Under the pieces are notes generated by a model that had not been told where the DNA came from, did no database searches, and saw nothing but the letters and a program-made list of their open reading frames with translations. DNA of 64,000 nucleotides from Mesorhizobium sp. WSM4904 (GTDB lineage: Bacteria; Pseudomonadota; Alphaproteobacteria; Rhizobiales; Rhizobiaceae), in assembly GCF_029674545.1 (NCBI RefSeq), contig NZ_CP121354.1, positions 1,426,001 to 1,490,000 on the forward strand, in the 5' to 3' direction. Positions 45,536 through 54,598 of the stretch are shown piece after piece. The position numbers and the translations under genes were made by a program. The first letter of the stretch is position 1; every line of letters begins with the position of its first letter.

Positions 45536-46993
45536 TCAAATCCCGCCCATGCAAAGATATTTCATTTCCAGATAGTCCTCGAGGCCATGACGGGAACCCT
45601 CCCGCCCGATGCCGGATTGTTTGATCCCGCCAAACGGTGCCGCCTCCGAGGACATGCGTCCCGTGTTGATGCCAACCATGCCATATTCCAGAGCCTCTGC
45701 CACACGCCAGACCCGCTTCAGGTTTGAGGCATAGAAGTATGCGGCGAGGCCGTATATCGTGTCATTGGCCTCGCGCACGACCTGATCCGCATCGTTGAAG
45801 CGAATGATCGGCGCGAGCGGCCCGAATGTCTCCTCTTGCGCGACTGCCATGACGCTGGAAATCTCGGTGAGGACCGTGGGTTCGAAAAACGTGCCATTCT
45901 TGCCGATACGCTGGCCCCCGCATCGTATTGTGCCGCCTTTCGCAATGGCATCTGCGACGTGAGACTCGATCTTGGCCAGAGCATGCTTGTCGATGAGCGG
46001 TCCGATGTCCACTCCGGCATCGAATCCGTCGCCAACCGACAAGTGCCGGATTCTTTCCACGAATTTCTTGACGAACTCATCGTGAACGCTCGATTGGACG
46101 TAAATGCGGTTCGCGGAAACGCAGGTCTGGCCGGCATTGCGGAACTTCGCCTGGACCGCACCGTCAACAGCACCGTCAATGTCGGCATCATCGAAGATGA
46201 TGAAAGGTGCATTGCCGCCGAGTTCAAGGCTGACCTTCTTGATCTGGTCAGAGCACTGACGCATCAGCAGCCGTCCGACCTCGGTCGAACCGGTGAAGCT
46301 GATCTTTCGAATCTTGGAATTGGTGCAGAGTTCACGGCCCACGCGATCACCTTCGGACGCATAGATCAGGTTGACCACGCCATCGGGAAAGCCGGCCTGA
46401 TGGGCGAGGGCGAACATTGCGCCAGCCACGAGCGGCGTCTGTTCAGCGGGCTTGAGCACGATTGTGCAGCCCGCAGCCAAGGCCGGCGAGATTTTGCGCG
46501 CCACCATGGAGGCCGGGAAATTCCATGGCGTGATCGTGCCAACAACGCCGATGGGCTGCTTGATCACTAGCATTCGGCGGTCTGTCGAGGGTGCCGAGAT
46601 CGTCTCGCCATAGACGCGATTGGCCTCCTCGGCATACCATTGCAGATACGCCGCCGCATGCGATACCTCTGAAATGGCTTCGGCAAGCGGCTTGCCCATT
46701 TCCGCAGTCAGAATCGCGGCGAGATCGCCTGCATGGTCGATGATCAGCTGATGCCATCGCCAAAGAACGTCGCTACGTTCTCGGGCCGTCAACGCGGCCC
46801 ATCCCGACTGCGCAACATAGGCCTTGTCTACCGCAGCACGTGTCTCCTCCACGCCCATATCGGGAAGCTCTGCCAAAACTTCGCCGGTCGACGGATTGAC
46901 GACCTCGAACGTCTTATTGCCAACTGGTCTGCCGAGTGCCGGCAGGCGGTCGATGGCTCCAAACAGGTGCGGGGATTTCAGACGGCGGATCAT
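45536..46993 (-). CDS. gabD: GabD-like succinate-semialdehyde dehydrogenase
   Basis: A 485-residue aldehyde dehydrogenase of the succinate-semialdehyde type, oxidising the product of GABA transamination to succinate. Motifs are IGVVGTITPWNFPASMVARK, FTGSTEVGRLL, the base glutamate in [16 protein letters not shown], the nucleophile in [14 protein letters not shown], and EETFGPLAPI. The ATG at 46993 is used; an open frame to 47041 holds a GAGGAGG site that may serve a TTG start at 47011. It follows the M16 gene in the same direction after about 430 bases and might share its NifA promoter. A decayed copy is at 36030-36470. Confidence 0.88.
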   Translation of the reverse strand: MIRRLKSPHLFGAIDRLPALGRPVGNKTFEVVNPSTGEVLAELPDMGVEETRAAVDKAYVAQSGWAALTARERSDVLWRWHQLIIDHAGDLAAILTAEMGKPLAEAISEVSHAAAYLQWYAEEANRVYGETISAPSTDRRMLVIKQPIGVVGTITPWNFPASMVARKISPALAAGCTIVLKPAEQTPLVAGAMFALAHQAGFPDGVVNLIYASEGDRVGRELCTNSKIRKISFTGSTEVGRLLMRQCSDQIKKVSLELGGNAPFIIFDDADIDGAVDGAVQAKFRNAGQTCVSANRIYVQSSVHDEFVKKFVERIRHLSVGDGFDAGVDIGPLIDKHALAKIESHVADAIAKGGTIRCGGQRIGKNGTFFEPTVLTEISSVMAVAQEETFGPLAPIIRFNDADQVVREANDTIYGLAAYFYASNLKRVWRVAEALEYGMVGINTGRMSSEAAPFGGIKQSGIGREGSRHGLEDYLEMKYLCMGGI

Positions 46994-47041
46994 CGGCAGG
47001 CACAGGGGCAATACCGGATTCCTCCTCAACGCAGCGAACAT

Positions 47042-47426
47042 CCAGGTCGACAGGCCGTCAGTGTGTATTCTGCACCAGTGGGTTCGTCGTAGGGCCTCGG
47101 CAAAGCAGCTGGTAGACCACGCTAGCCCGATGAAAAGACAGCAGTTTCGTTAGTTTGAGTGCCCGCGGTTCATCAATTGATGGATTAAGCAGTCGGATGT
47201 TTGCTTCATCCACCATGCCTGCTGGTGGCATGCGACTGAATTCTGCAAAAAGGCGGCATACATGCTGAGGAGCGCCATTTCGGCGAGAGGCCGCCGGACC
47301 GCCAATGCCGCGCAAGGTCGGCGAAAACGACTCCGCGCGTCTGCATGATCTGCTTGGCCCACGGGCCTCCACATTCGCTCTTCCCACGAGAAGCCCCGAT
47401 GAAGAAGGAAGGTGAGATGAGTTTCT
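47042..47426. other. spacer between gabD-like and M16 genes, no gene seen
   Basis: About 385 bases without a family-like frame. A minus-strand TGCCGCCTTTTTGCA-like tract near 47250 resembles a weak -24/-12 promoter lacking the GG, and no NifA site was found nearby. Confidence 0.4.
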
Positions 47427-50102
47427 TTACTCATCCTTGCCGCCCAGCGGCGGGCCGACCACCAAAATGGCGGGCTCGGCCGAAAGCAGCTTTTTGGCCG
47501 CCGCCTTGACCTGTTTGAGCGTCACCCGACCGATGCTGCGGGCGCGACGCTGGTTGTAGTCGACGTCGGCCTTGTGAATCTGCAAATCCAGGAGCCGGTC
47601 TGCAATCGAGCGGGTCGAGCCCAGTTGGTCGATGGCATAGGCGCCGATCAGGTGCTTCTTCGACGCCTTGAGCTCGGCCCCGGTCGGTCCTTGCTGCGCC
47701 ATCTGCTTTACCACATCTCGCACGATGCTCAGTGTTTGGGCAGCGCAGTCCGAGCGTGTCTCTGTCGTAACCAGAAGCGAGTCAAGGGTTAGTTCAGAGC
47801 TGACGTGATAGGCAAGGCCGCGTTTTTGACGTACCTCCTCGTAAAGGCGGGAAGTCAAGTATGAGCCGCCAAGGATGTCGTTCAGCAGCACGGCCGCGTA
47901 GAAATCCGGCGCGCTAGGCTTCACGCCAGGCCAGGCCAACGTCAGCGAAGTCTGCGGCAGGTCGTAGTTCTCCTCCACCAGTTGACCGAGTTTCGGCGCG
48001 ACATCGTAGACGGGGACGAGGGTTTGTTGCTCAGGCAAATCACCAAACAGCTGGTCAAGCCTTTCCCTCAACGTGTTCGCGTCAATGTCACCCACCACGG
48101 CAATATGGAGCCCGTCGCGAGCGAAAATGGCCTGGTGGAAGGCGCGGAGGTCGGACGGCGTGATGCCGGGCAGGCTCTCTTTTGTGCCTTCTCCCAGCCT
48201 TGAACAAGGATGCGCGCCATAGATCGCGCGCAGCCATTTGCGCTGAGCGATGGCGTTAGGGTCTCGCTCGCTGCCGACGATGCGGGAGACAATCTCGGCG
48301 CGGACGCGATCGATCGGCCCCTGCTCGAAGCGCGGCGCGTTCAGCGCGAGCCGAAGCAGGCCGAACGCCGCGTCCTGCTTTTTGGAAAGCATGCACATCG
48401 ATCCGTAGATGTCGTCGCTTTGCGCGTCCAAACTCATTTCGGCGCCGGCATGGTCGAGCTTCACCTGGAAGGCACCGCTGTCGTAATGGCCAGCGCCTTC
48501 GATGAACAGGCCGGCCATCAGTTTGGCCATCCCCTCCTTCCCGACCGGGTCCTGCTTGGTGCCGCCCTTGAAGGCAAAGCCGATGTTGACGATTTCCACT
48601 GTGTGGTCCTCCACCAGCCAGGCGATGATGCCCTTTTCGGACTTCACCTCCTGGATGTTCATCGCAGCATGGGGCCGAGCGCCGAGCGTCATCTCTTGAT
48701 TCTCCGTCTTGGGCAAGAGATAGCCCGTGGTCGAACGGTCGAACGCGAGATAGCGGGCGGCAACTGCTTTGATTTGCTCGGGGGTAACCTTGCGGATGCG
48801 ATTCGGCCGTTCCTCGACATCCTTCACGGTACCGCCGGTGGCCAGCGTCGAGCCGTAGATGCTGGCGAGCCAGTCCAGGTTGTCTTCCGCAAAGATCATA
48901 TTGAGCAAATAGTGGTCCTTGGCCTTGCCTAGTTCCTCGTTGCTGACACCATCCTCGGCAATGCGGGCAACTTCGGCAGCGGCCGCCGCTTCGAGATCAG
49001 CCAGCTTGGCATCGCCGCGCGGTGCGCCATAGATGGCGAACTTGGTGTCGTCGAGCATAGTGCCCTGGAAATAGACGCGGGCGCTGGAAGCGATACCTTG
49101 CTGGACAGCGAGCGCCTGGTAGAGCCGGCCGCGGTTACCGCCGCCGAGAATTTCGGCCAGCAGGTCGAGCGCTTCGGCCTCGCCCGGCTTGGCGGTGTGG
49201 TAGGACGGCACCACCCACTGCGTCGAAAAACTGGGCACGCTGACGCGGGCGTCTGAGAGCGTGACGGTGCGCCTGGTGTTCTGCTCGGGCTCAACCGGCC
49301 GGATGCGCGGCGGCAGGTCAGGTCCGCGCGCCACCTTGCCATAGGTCTTTTCGGCCAGCGCCCGCACCGTGTCCGGTTCGACATCGCCGGCCACGATCAG
49401 CACGGAGTTGTTGGGCCAGTAGTACTTTTCATAGAAGACGGTGGCGTCGACGCGGTTCAGCTGCTCGATCTCCTGCATCCAGCCGATGATCGGGATGCGA
49501 TAGGGGTGGTTCTGCCACAGCGTCGCGTCGATCTCCTCATGGAGAACGTCCTGCGGGTTGGTGTCGGTGCTTGAGCGGCGCTCCTCGATGACCACATCGC
49601 GCTCGGTCTTGACGACATCGTCGGTCAGGATGAGGTTTCGCATTCGGTCGGCCTCGAAGCTCATCATCAGCTCGAGCGCCGACGGCGCCACTGTCTGATA
49701 GAAGGCGGTGTAGTCGGAGGAGGTGAAGGCGTTGTTGGAGCCGCCGATCTCGAACACTGCGCGGTCGAATTCGCCGCCCGCATGGTTGGTCGTCGCCTTG
49801 AACATCAGATGCTCGAAGAAATGGGCGATGCCGGATTTGCCCGGCGGCTCGTCGGCGCTGCCGATCTTGTACCACACCATGTGGGTGACGATCGGCGCCC
49901 GGTGGTTGGGAATGACGACCACCTCCATGCCGTTGTCGAGCACGAAATCCCTCGCCTTGCCGTCCTCCCATGCGACGGGGATCGGAGCCGGCCCCGCGCC
50001 GACCAACTCGGACGCAACGGACGTCCTGCGAAGCCCATGAGTGCGGGGCTTGCTTGGTAGTTCTGGTAGGGAGAGTGGGGTTATGGGCTGCGTTCCTGGC
50101 AA
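47427..50102 (-). CDS. two-lobed M16 zinc metallopeptidase, possibly HrrP-like
   Basis: An 891-residue single chain with two M16 halves. The active N-terminal half holds the inverted zinc motif HFFEH (94-98) and downstream ligand E173/E174 in TERDVVIEERR. The second half starts near residue 465 (NIQEVKSEKGIIAWLVEDHT) and has no zinc motif, as usual for the partner lobe. Many alphaproteobacteria encode the halves as two exported proteins; here they are fused and the N-terminus (MPGTQPITPLSLPELPSKPR) shows no signal peptide. The start is a TTG at 50102 after GAGGAA. A NifA site and -24/-12 promoter lie upstream. HrrP, an M16A peptidase of Sinorhizobium, degrades nodule peptides; a similar role here is inference. 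Confidence 0.85.
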   Translation of the reverse strand: MPGTQPITPLSLPELPSKPRTHGLRRTSVASELVGAGPAPIPVAWEDGKARDFVLDNGMEVVVIPNHRAPIVTHMVWYKIGSADEPPGKSGIAHFFEHLMFKATTNHAGGEFDRAVFEIGGSNNAFTSSDYTAFYQTVAPSALELMMSFEADRMRNLILTDDVVKTERDVVIEERRSSTDTNPQDVLHEEIDATLWQNHPYRIPIIGWMQEIEQLNRVDATVFYEKYYWPNNSVLIVAGDVEPDTVRALAEKTYGKVARGPDLPPRIRPVEPEQNTRRTVTLSDARVSVPSFSTQWVVPSYHTAKPGEAEALDLLAEILGGGNRGRLYQALAVQQGIASSARVYFQGTMLDDTKFAIYGAPRGDAKLADLEAAAAAEVARIAEDGVSNEELGKAKDHYLLNMIFAEDNLDWLASIYGSTLATGGTVKDVEERPNRIRKVTPEQIKAVAARYLAFDRSTTGYLLPKTENQEMTLGARPHAAMNIQEVKSEKGIIAWLVEDHTVEIVNIGFAFKGGTKQDPVGKEGMAKLMAGLFIEGAGHYDSGAFQVKLDHAGAEMSLDAQSDDIYGSMCMLSKKQDAAFGLLRLALNAPRFEQGPIDRVRAEIVSRIVGSERDPNAIAQRKWLRAIYGAHPCSRLGEGTKESLPGITPSDLRAFHQAIFARDGLHIAVVGDIDANTLRERLDQLFGDLPEQQTLVPVYDVAPKLGQLVEENYDLPQTSLTLAWPGVKPSAPDFYAAVLLNDILGGSYLTSRLYEEVRQKRGLAYHVSSELTLDSLLVTTETRSDCAAQTLSIVRDVVKQMAQQGPTGAELKASKKHLIGAYAIDQLGSTRSIADRLLDLQIHKADVDYNQRRARSIGRVTLKQVKAAAKKLLSAEPAILVVGPPLGGKDE

Positions 50103-50310
50103 AGTGATCTGTTCCTCATTTTGAAGGATCTATGTCTCCCGAACGCCTATTGGGAGAAAGTGGATCGGCACGCGACGCCGAGCCACATGAGCCGTCAGCG
50201 TGTTGCTGGGCCTGACGCGAGCCTCATCTTTGGATGCGTCCGGGAAACTTTCGGCATGGTGAGGCCATGGGAAGTCTGCTCGTTATCCATTGGGTGTTTG
50301 CGGATACCTG

Positions 50311-50326
50311 AGCATGCCCCGTGCCA
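50311..50326 (-). promoter_or_regulatory. sigma-54 (-24/-12) promoter of the M16 peptidase
   Basis: Minus-strand TGGCACGGGGCATGCT, with a perfect first box and ATGCT for TTGCT, 209 bases before the TTG start at 50102. Confidence 0.6.
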
Positions 50327-50386
50327 AGTAAGAAAGCCCCGATTCGCAAGGTTTGATCCAACCTTGATACTTGCGATATCCGACAT

Positions 50387-50402
50387 TGTCGGGCATCCGA
50401 CA
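50387..50402 (-). promoter_or_regulatory. NifA upstream activator sequence of the M16 peptidase
   Basis: TGTCGGGCATCCGACA, exact TGT-N10-ACA, 61 bases upstream of the -24 box. Confidence 0.65.
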
Positions 50403-50969
50403 GAAAGCGCCTTTCGCCGGCGCGCCGGCTATGACGCTCGCCTCCTCCGGCGTGACGACGATCCTTTGGCGGGCGCCGCGCACACCGATCTGCCCGCCTA
50501 TCAGCACCGCGACATCGAAGGACAGCGCGATCGTGACTGGATGGGTCTTACGCAAACATGCAGCAGTGCCACCGCGATCAGGACTTCATCCGCCCCACAA
50601 AGACCCGAGCGCGAGGGACGACGTGTAAGGCAACATGTCATCCTCGATAATGATGCCGCGCATAAAGAGGTAAGGTCCCTCGTCGTACCGGCGAGCCCCT
50701 TCGCTGGGTCTCGCGAGGGTCTGGTTTGCGAACGTCGACCGACAGCATCACGGCATGGGCGGCCCCATCGGTAGGCAAGCATTGACCGTGCCATCAGCGT
50801 TGAGGCAGCGCAGAGCCCAATTTCCCGGTGCCAGCCGGTACGTTGGAGCTTCAACTGTGGCCAGCCAAGCGGGCCGAGGCCGTGAAACTCCTGATACCCT
50901 GGACCGTCCGGATTGCAACGCACGACGCCTTGGTCTCGCGCCAACGTCCATTGACGCTCAGCGAAGCAT
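50403..50969. other. stretch without a recognisable gene
   Basis: About 570 bases upstream of the M16 promoter. Several open frames exist on both strands, but none reads like a protein family. Confidence 0.4.
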
Positions 50970-51235
50970 CATGCGGACGAGCTGGGAAAGCTTGGCCGGG
51001 CCGGCGCCTTCCCAGGCGCATGGGACGCGCGACGACCCATGTGGACCTTGGATTTCACTACGCACTTACGCTGCTTTGGCCTTGTCAGCAGCCTGAGCAT
51101 AAAGCGTGCTCAGCTTTCAGGGCGAGCCTCTTTCATGTTGATAGCATCTGTCGTCATTCAGGATCGCCCCATTTTCGCATGCCGCTTGCAGCTTTCAGAC
51201 TGTTGTCAGCCAGGGCCGCCATAAAGGGTCTCGTT
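50970..51235. repeat. inverted repeat B, copy 2, with orphan operator
   Basis: An inverted copy of 30373-30625. The operator CTTTCAGACTGTTGTCAGC is at 51192-51210 on the + strand, and the leader continues with the AAAGGGTCTCGTT tract and a GGGAGG site near 51246, but no start codon or autotransporter gene follows. Confidence 0.78.
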
Positions 51236-51956
51236 TAACGCATTCGGGAGGCTTCATCACTCGACCACATTAATTTCGGGCCGTTCGCCGGCGCTCCGAA
51301 TGGCACTTAACACCAGATCCTCTCCAAACCCGTGATGATCCAAGAGGAAAACGAAAAATCCCTAAATCATAAAAAAGCACCGATACGGTCGGCTCCAGGC
51401 TGATGAAATTGCGGTCTCACTGGCCACGCACGATACTTGCGATGGCGATGGCCATTGCAAAGGCCGGTCAAGCACCCAAGACGCTGACAAGCACGCCTCC
51501 GACCAAAGCTCGATCGTTGGCAGCCTTTCTAGCCGTATACTTGGGGCATTTTGGGACGGCGATCCGGACGCCGATTAAAACCTGCCGGTCGTCTAAATGG
51601 AATGGTTGGTCCGGGTCCTTACTGGACCTGCGCCAACCCGATCGGGCCGGCGCACAGGGGCACCCAGACAATTGGACACGTCGCCTTTGCGCGGCGGCTT
51701 GCACTTTCTCGGATGGCCTTTTTTCTCCCCGGGCGAAATCGAGCGAGCGGTGAGGCGGAGCCTTCGATTTTGCCGATCATGTCGTGTCGCTTCGATCGAA
51801 CTGCTCAGACGATGATAGCGGCATTGATTGCCGCGGCCGAAATGCGTTGTGTGAAGTACGATTTCTACGCCGTATACATACTGCCGTACAGTTCGCCCTG
51901 TCAGCAGCCTTGCCAGCAATCCGCCCTGTGTCCAACTGTCGTCGAATTCACCGGTG
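51236..51956. other. stretch downstream of the orphan promoter, no gene recognised
   Basis: A 116-residue frame at 51403-51753 (MKLRSHWPRTILAMAMAIAK) begins like an exported peptide but the rest has no family likeness. Nothing else was recognised before the sensor kinase end. Confidence 0.4.
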
Positions 51957-53285
51957 TCATTGAGGAATTCGTATGATCGCCTCGAAACCATCATTGCGAC
52001 CGCGGGCGGGCGACGCAAGCTCTAGACTGCCACCGATCCGCTGGATAACCATGTTAGCGATATGTAGACCAAGGCCTGAGCCCGCAGCAGGAGTAGCACC
52101 ACGACTAAATCGCTTTGTAAGCCCTTCGAGGTCGGGGAGGGGCACCACCGGTCCGGCGTTTGCAATAGCGATGGTTCCATCAGTTTGGACGGAAACTGTT
52201 GTCGGAACAGTGGGCAGTCCATGTATCAGCGCATTCTCGATCAGGTTACGAAGGAGGATCCCAAACGCATCGACATCCACTTTGCGCATCAAAGTGGGGC
52301 AGCCGTCGACGTTAAGATGCAGGCGTCCGGCATATTGCGGCTTTTTCCTCAGGTCATCGATTTCCAGCCGAACCGATCGGACAAGATCGATCGCGTGATC
52401 CGCCATGCCAACCCCCGATTCGGCTTGAGCGAGCTGAAGCACTTTTTCGACAAGGCGGCCAAGGCTCGACAGCGCTTGCTCGATGCCGCGCGCACGCATT
52501 TTGGCCGACCCATTGGGAAGCTCGGCCACTAATCTCTGCATCTGAGCGATTGAACCTGCGATCGGCGTGCGCAGTTCATGCGCACTGTTTGCGGCGAACT
52601 CGCGTTCGGCCTCGAGAGCCGCCCGCAGACGATCGAGAAGCCGATTGACGGATGCCGCGATTGGAGCCAACTCTGCCGGGAAATCGCCCAAGTCCATTGG
52701 TGACAGATTGCCGCCGTCGCGCGATCCGATCTGCTGTCGCAGTACCTCGATTGGCCGCAGCGAGCGCCGGATCACGATCCACCAAACAGCTAAGCTAAAG
52801 GGCAGGAGCACGAGTGTCGGAAGGAAGACAAAAAGTGCGCCCTTCGCGATTGTGGTACGGCGGCCATCAAGCGGTTCGGCCAACTGATGATACACGCCGT
52901 CTTGGATCTCCTCTGTGTAGACGCGGTAATCAGCGTTTCGCCAAAAGCCGTTACTCAGGGGAGCATCAGGGAAGGGCTGCTGACCCTCTTCCGGTTCAGA
53001 AATAAGCACTACCCCGTACTTATTAATAACCTGCTCACGATAGGTCCAGTACTTTTCATAAGTTGGCAAGTGGTTATTGTATTGATCAACGTGTTTTCCA
53101 TTCAAGACCTTGATCAGCTCTGGTTCTCTGTACTCTGCGCTCCCCTGGAGCAAGTCATCCGAACTTTCGTTTACATTATTGCAAAAAATGAACGCAGCAA
53201 TGGTTGGGGCGGCGATCCAAACCAGGAGCGTTGCCCCGCCTAACCACGATATCAGCTTTCTCGTCATGCTGTTCGAGTTCGTCAT
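51957..53285 (-). CDS. QseC-type sensor histidine kinase (two-component)
   Basis: A 442-residue membrane kinase. Two membrane segments (about 15-35 and 150-172) flank a periplasmic sensor region of about 115 residues. HAMP-like and dimer parts follow, with the phospho-accepting H236 in FAANSAHELRTPIAG, the N box LLRNLIENALIHG and the ATP lid GSGLGLHIANMVIQRIGG. The start overlaps the response-regulator stop by four bases, so the two genes are cotranscribed. The signal is unknown. (This is a two-component kinase, unrelated to the XRE protein also called QseC.) The inferred regulon includes the autotransporter and lipoprotein. Confidence 0.9.
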   Translation of the reverse strand: MTNSNSMTRKLISWLGGATLLVWIAAPTIAAFIFCNNVNESSDDLLQGSAEYREPELIKVLNGKHVDQYNNHLPTYEKYWTYREQVINKYGVVLISEPEEGQQPFPDAPLSNGFWRNADYRVYTEEIQDGVYHQLAEPLDGRRTTIAKGALFVFLPTLVLLPFSLAVWWIVIRRSLRPIEVLRQQIGSRDGGNLSPMDLGDFPAELAPIAASVNRLLDRLRAALEAEREFAANSAHELRTPIAGSIAQMQRLVAELPNGSAKMRARGIEQALSSLGRLVEKVLQLAQAESGVGMADHAIDLVRSVRLEIDDLRKKPQYAGRLHLNVDGCPTLMRKVDVDAFGILLRNLIENALIHGLPTVPTTVSVQTDGTIAIANAGPVVPLPDLEGLTKRFSRGATPAAGSGLGLHIANMVIQRIGGSLELASPARGRNDGFEAIIRIPQ

Positions 53286-53941
53286 GTGACCACGAGCCTG
53301 TATCCGGAGCCACGCACGGTTGCTATTCTATCCCCGCCGATCTTCTTGCGGAGCCGGCTGACATAAACCTCCACTGTGTTGCTCTCGAACTCCGAATTGA
53401 ATGAATAAAGCGCGTGCTCGATCCTCCCCTTTGAAACGACCGAACCGGGCCGGCGTAGAAGGCAGTCGAGCACCGCCCATTCGCGTCCAGACAGGTGGAC
53501 CTCCTGCCCGTCGCGGAAGAGGCGTCGCTCGGCTGCCTGTATGGAAAGCGTCCCAACCGAAAATTGCGGCTCCGGAAAATGCCCTTGGCGACGTGCCACT
53601 GCACGGATGCGTGCCGAGAGTTCCCCCAGATCGAACGGCTTGACCAAATAGTCGTCGGCGCCAGCGTTGAGCCCCTCGATGCGATGCGAAATCCGATCGC
53701 GGGCTGTCAGAATGATGACCGGCGTTGTATCAAGCCCCTTGATCAGCTCCCGCAGATAGTCGATGCCATTGCCGTCCGGCAGGTGAACGTCGAGCAAAAT
53801 AACGTCGTAGCCGGCCACAGCTGCATGACCGCGCGCTCCGGACAGGCCCTCGGCCCAGTCGACCGCGTGGCCACCAGCCACCAAATGATCGTGCACAGCA
53901 CTTCTAAGGTCGTCGTCGTCTTCAATGAGCAGTATTCGCAT
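53282..53941 (-). CDS. OmpR/QseB-type response regulator
   Basis: A 219-residue regulator: receiver domain with acidic pocket D8-D10, phospho-acceptor D51 in ILLDVHLPDGNG and K101 in YLVKPFD, then a winged-helix OmpR DNA-binding domain (about 125-219; VHLSGREWAVLDCLLRRPGS, VEVYVSRLRKKIG). It precedes the kinase gene with a four-base overlap. On its own upstream side, 52 bases away, is a copy of the tandem operator, and the divergent lipoprotein gene has another, so autoregulation is likely. A truncated paralogue is at 55238-55696. Confidence 0.92.
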   Translation of the reverse strand: MRILLIEDDDDLRSAVHDHLVAGGHAVDWAEGLSGARGHAAVAGYDVILLDVHLPDGNGIDYLRELIKGLDTTPVIILTARDRISHRIEGLNAGADDYLVKPFDLGELSARIRAVARRQGHFPEPQFSVGTLSIQAAERRLFRDGQEVHLSGREWAVLDCLLRRPGSVVSKGRIEHALYSFNSEFESNTVEVYVSRLRKKIGGDRIATVRGSGYRLVVT

Positions 53942-53992
53942 CAGGCTGCCGAGCTCCGGTATGAGGGCAAGGCTCCTGCCTTATTGATCGAA

Positions 53993-54010
53993 GCTGACAG
54001 TAGGCTGAAC
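53993..54010 (-). promoter_or_regulatory. operator facing the response regulator gene
   Basis: Minus-strand GTTCAGCCTACTGTCAGC, with half-sites TTCAG and GTCAG 11 bases apart, 52 bases before the regulator start. Confidence 0.6.
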
Positions 54011-54033
54011 CGGCGCCAGCGAATATCTGGGGG

Positions 54034-54052
54034 CTTTCAGGCTGCTGTCAGC
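54034..54052 (+). promoter_or_regulatory. operator before the lipoprotein gene
   Basis: CTTTCAGGCTGCTGTCAGC, 49 bases before the ATG at 54101. Only one base differs from the box before the autotransporter. Confidence 0.7.
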
Positions 54053-54100
54053 TACAATTGCAAGAAAGGGGTCGTTAACAAAGCCAAACGAAGAGGCCTT

Positions 54101-54598
54101 ATGAAACCCCTCCTGATCTCGGCACTTTTGCTCAATGTGACCACCGGCGGCTGTACACTGGTTGGCGGGCAATTCGACGTGGCGGTCAACGAATGGCAGC
54201 CGCGCCACGCGTCAATGTCCAGGCTTGAAACTGACAGGTGTCTTAAATACGAGGGCACCGTAGCGGGTGCCTCCAGTTATCGAACAGTGCCTAGCAGGTC
54301 AGAAGTGCACTTTGACCATAGGGGTCGTCCGTATTTTCGGCGCTCGCGAACAGAGTCGACGGTCAATCGATGCGCCACTGCCAGAGTCTGGAACGGTCAA
54401 GTGTTTGTTATCCCCCGTCCGGGCCATATTCTCTGCCGAGGACCAAGAAGGCCCTATTTTCGGTGCCCACGAACAGAGCCAACGGTCAATCGATGCGCCA
54501 CTGCCAGGGTCTGGAACGGTCAAGTGTTTGTGATCCCCTGTCCCGGCCGTGTTCTCTGCCGAACTCGCCCTTGTAGTCGGCACACCAAAGATCGTTAG
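54101..54598 (+). CDS. putative lipoprotein with tandem repeat, tail replaced by an IS fragment
   Basis: A 165-residue reading beginning MKPLLISALLLNVTTGGC, a short signal with a lipobox-like TGGC before the lipidated cysteine C18. A duplicated 41-residue unit follows (units at DNA 54332-54454 and 54455-54565), each with TVNRCATARVWNGQVFVIP. The final 11 residues come from antisense sequence of an adjacent transposase relic, so the original C-terminus is lost. It diverges from the two-component system and has its operator. Function unknown; the family is not recognised. Confidence 0.6.
   Translation: MKPLLISALLLNVTTGGCTLVGGQFDVAVNEWQPRHASMSRLETDRCLKYEGTVAGASSYRTVPSRSEVHFDHRGRPYFRRSRTESTVNRCATARVWNGQVFVIPRPGHILCRGPRRPYFRCPRTEPTVNRCATARVWNGQVFVIPCPGRVLCRTRPCSRHTKDR
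54332..54565. repeat. 123-base tandem repeat, two units
   Basis: Two adjacent units with a 123-base period, each holding CGGTCAATCGATGCGCCACT and GTCTGGAACGGTCAAGTGTT. The second is cut short by the IS fragment. The period is 41 codons, so the frame is kept. Confidence 0.85.

Noticed and set aside
47984..48932. Long + strand frames opposite the M16 gene
   Set aside because: They are antisense shadows of the peptidase reading frame.
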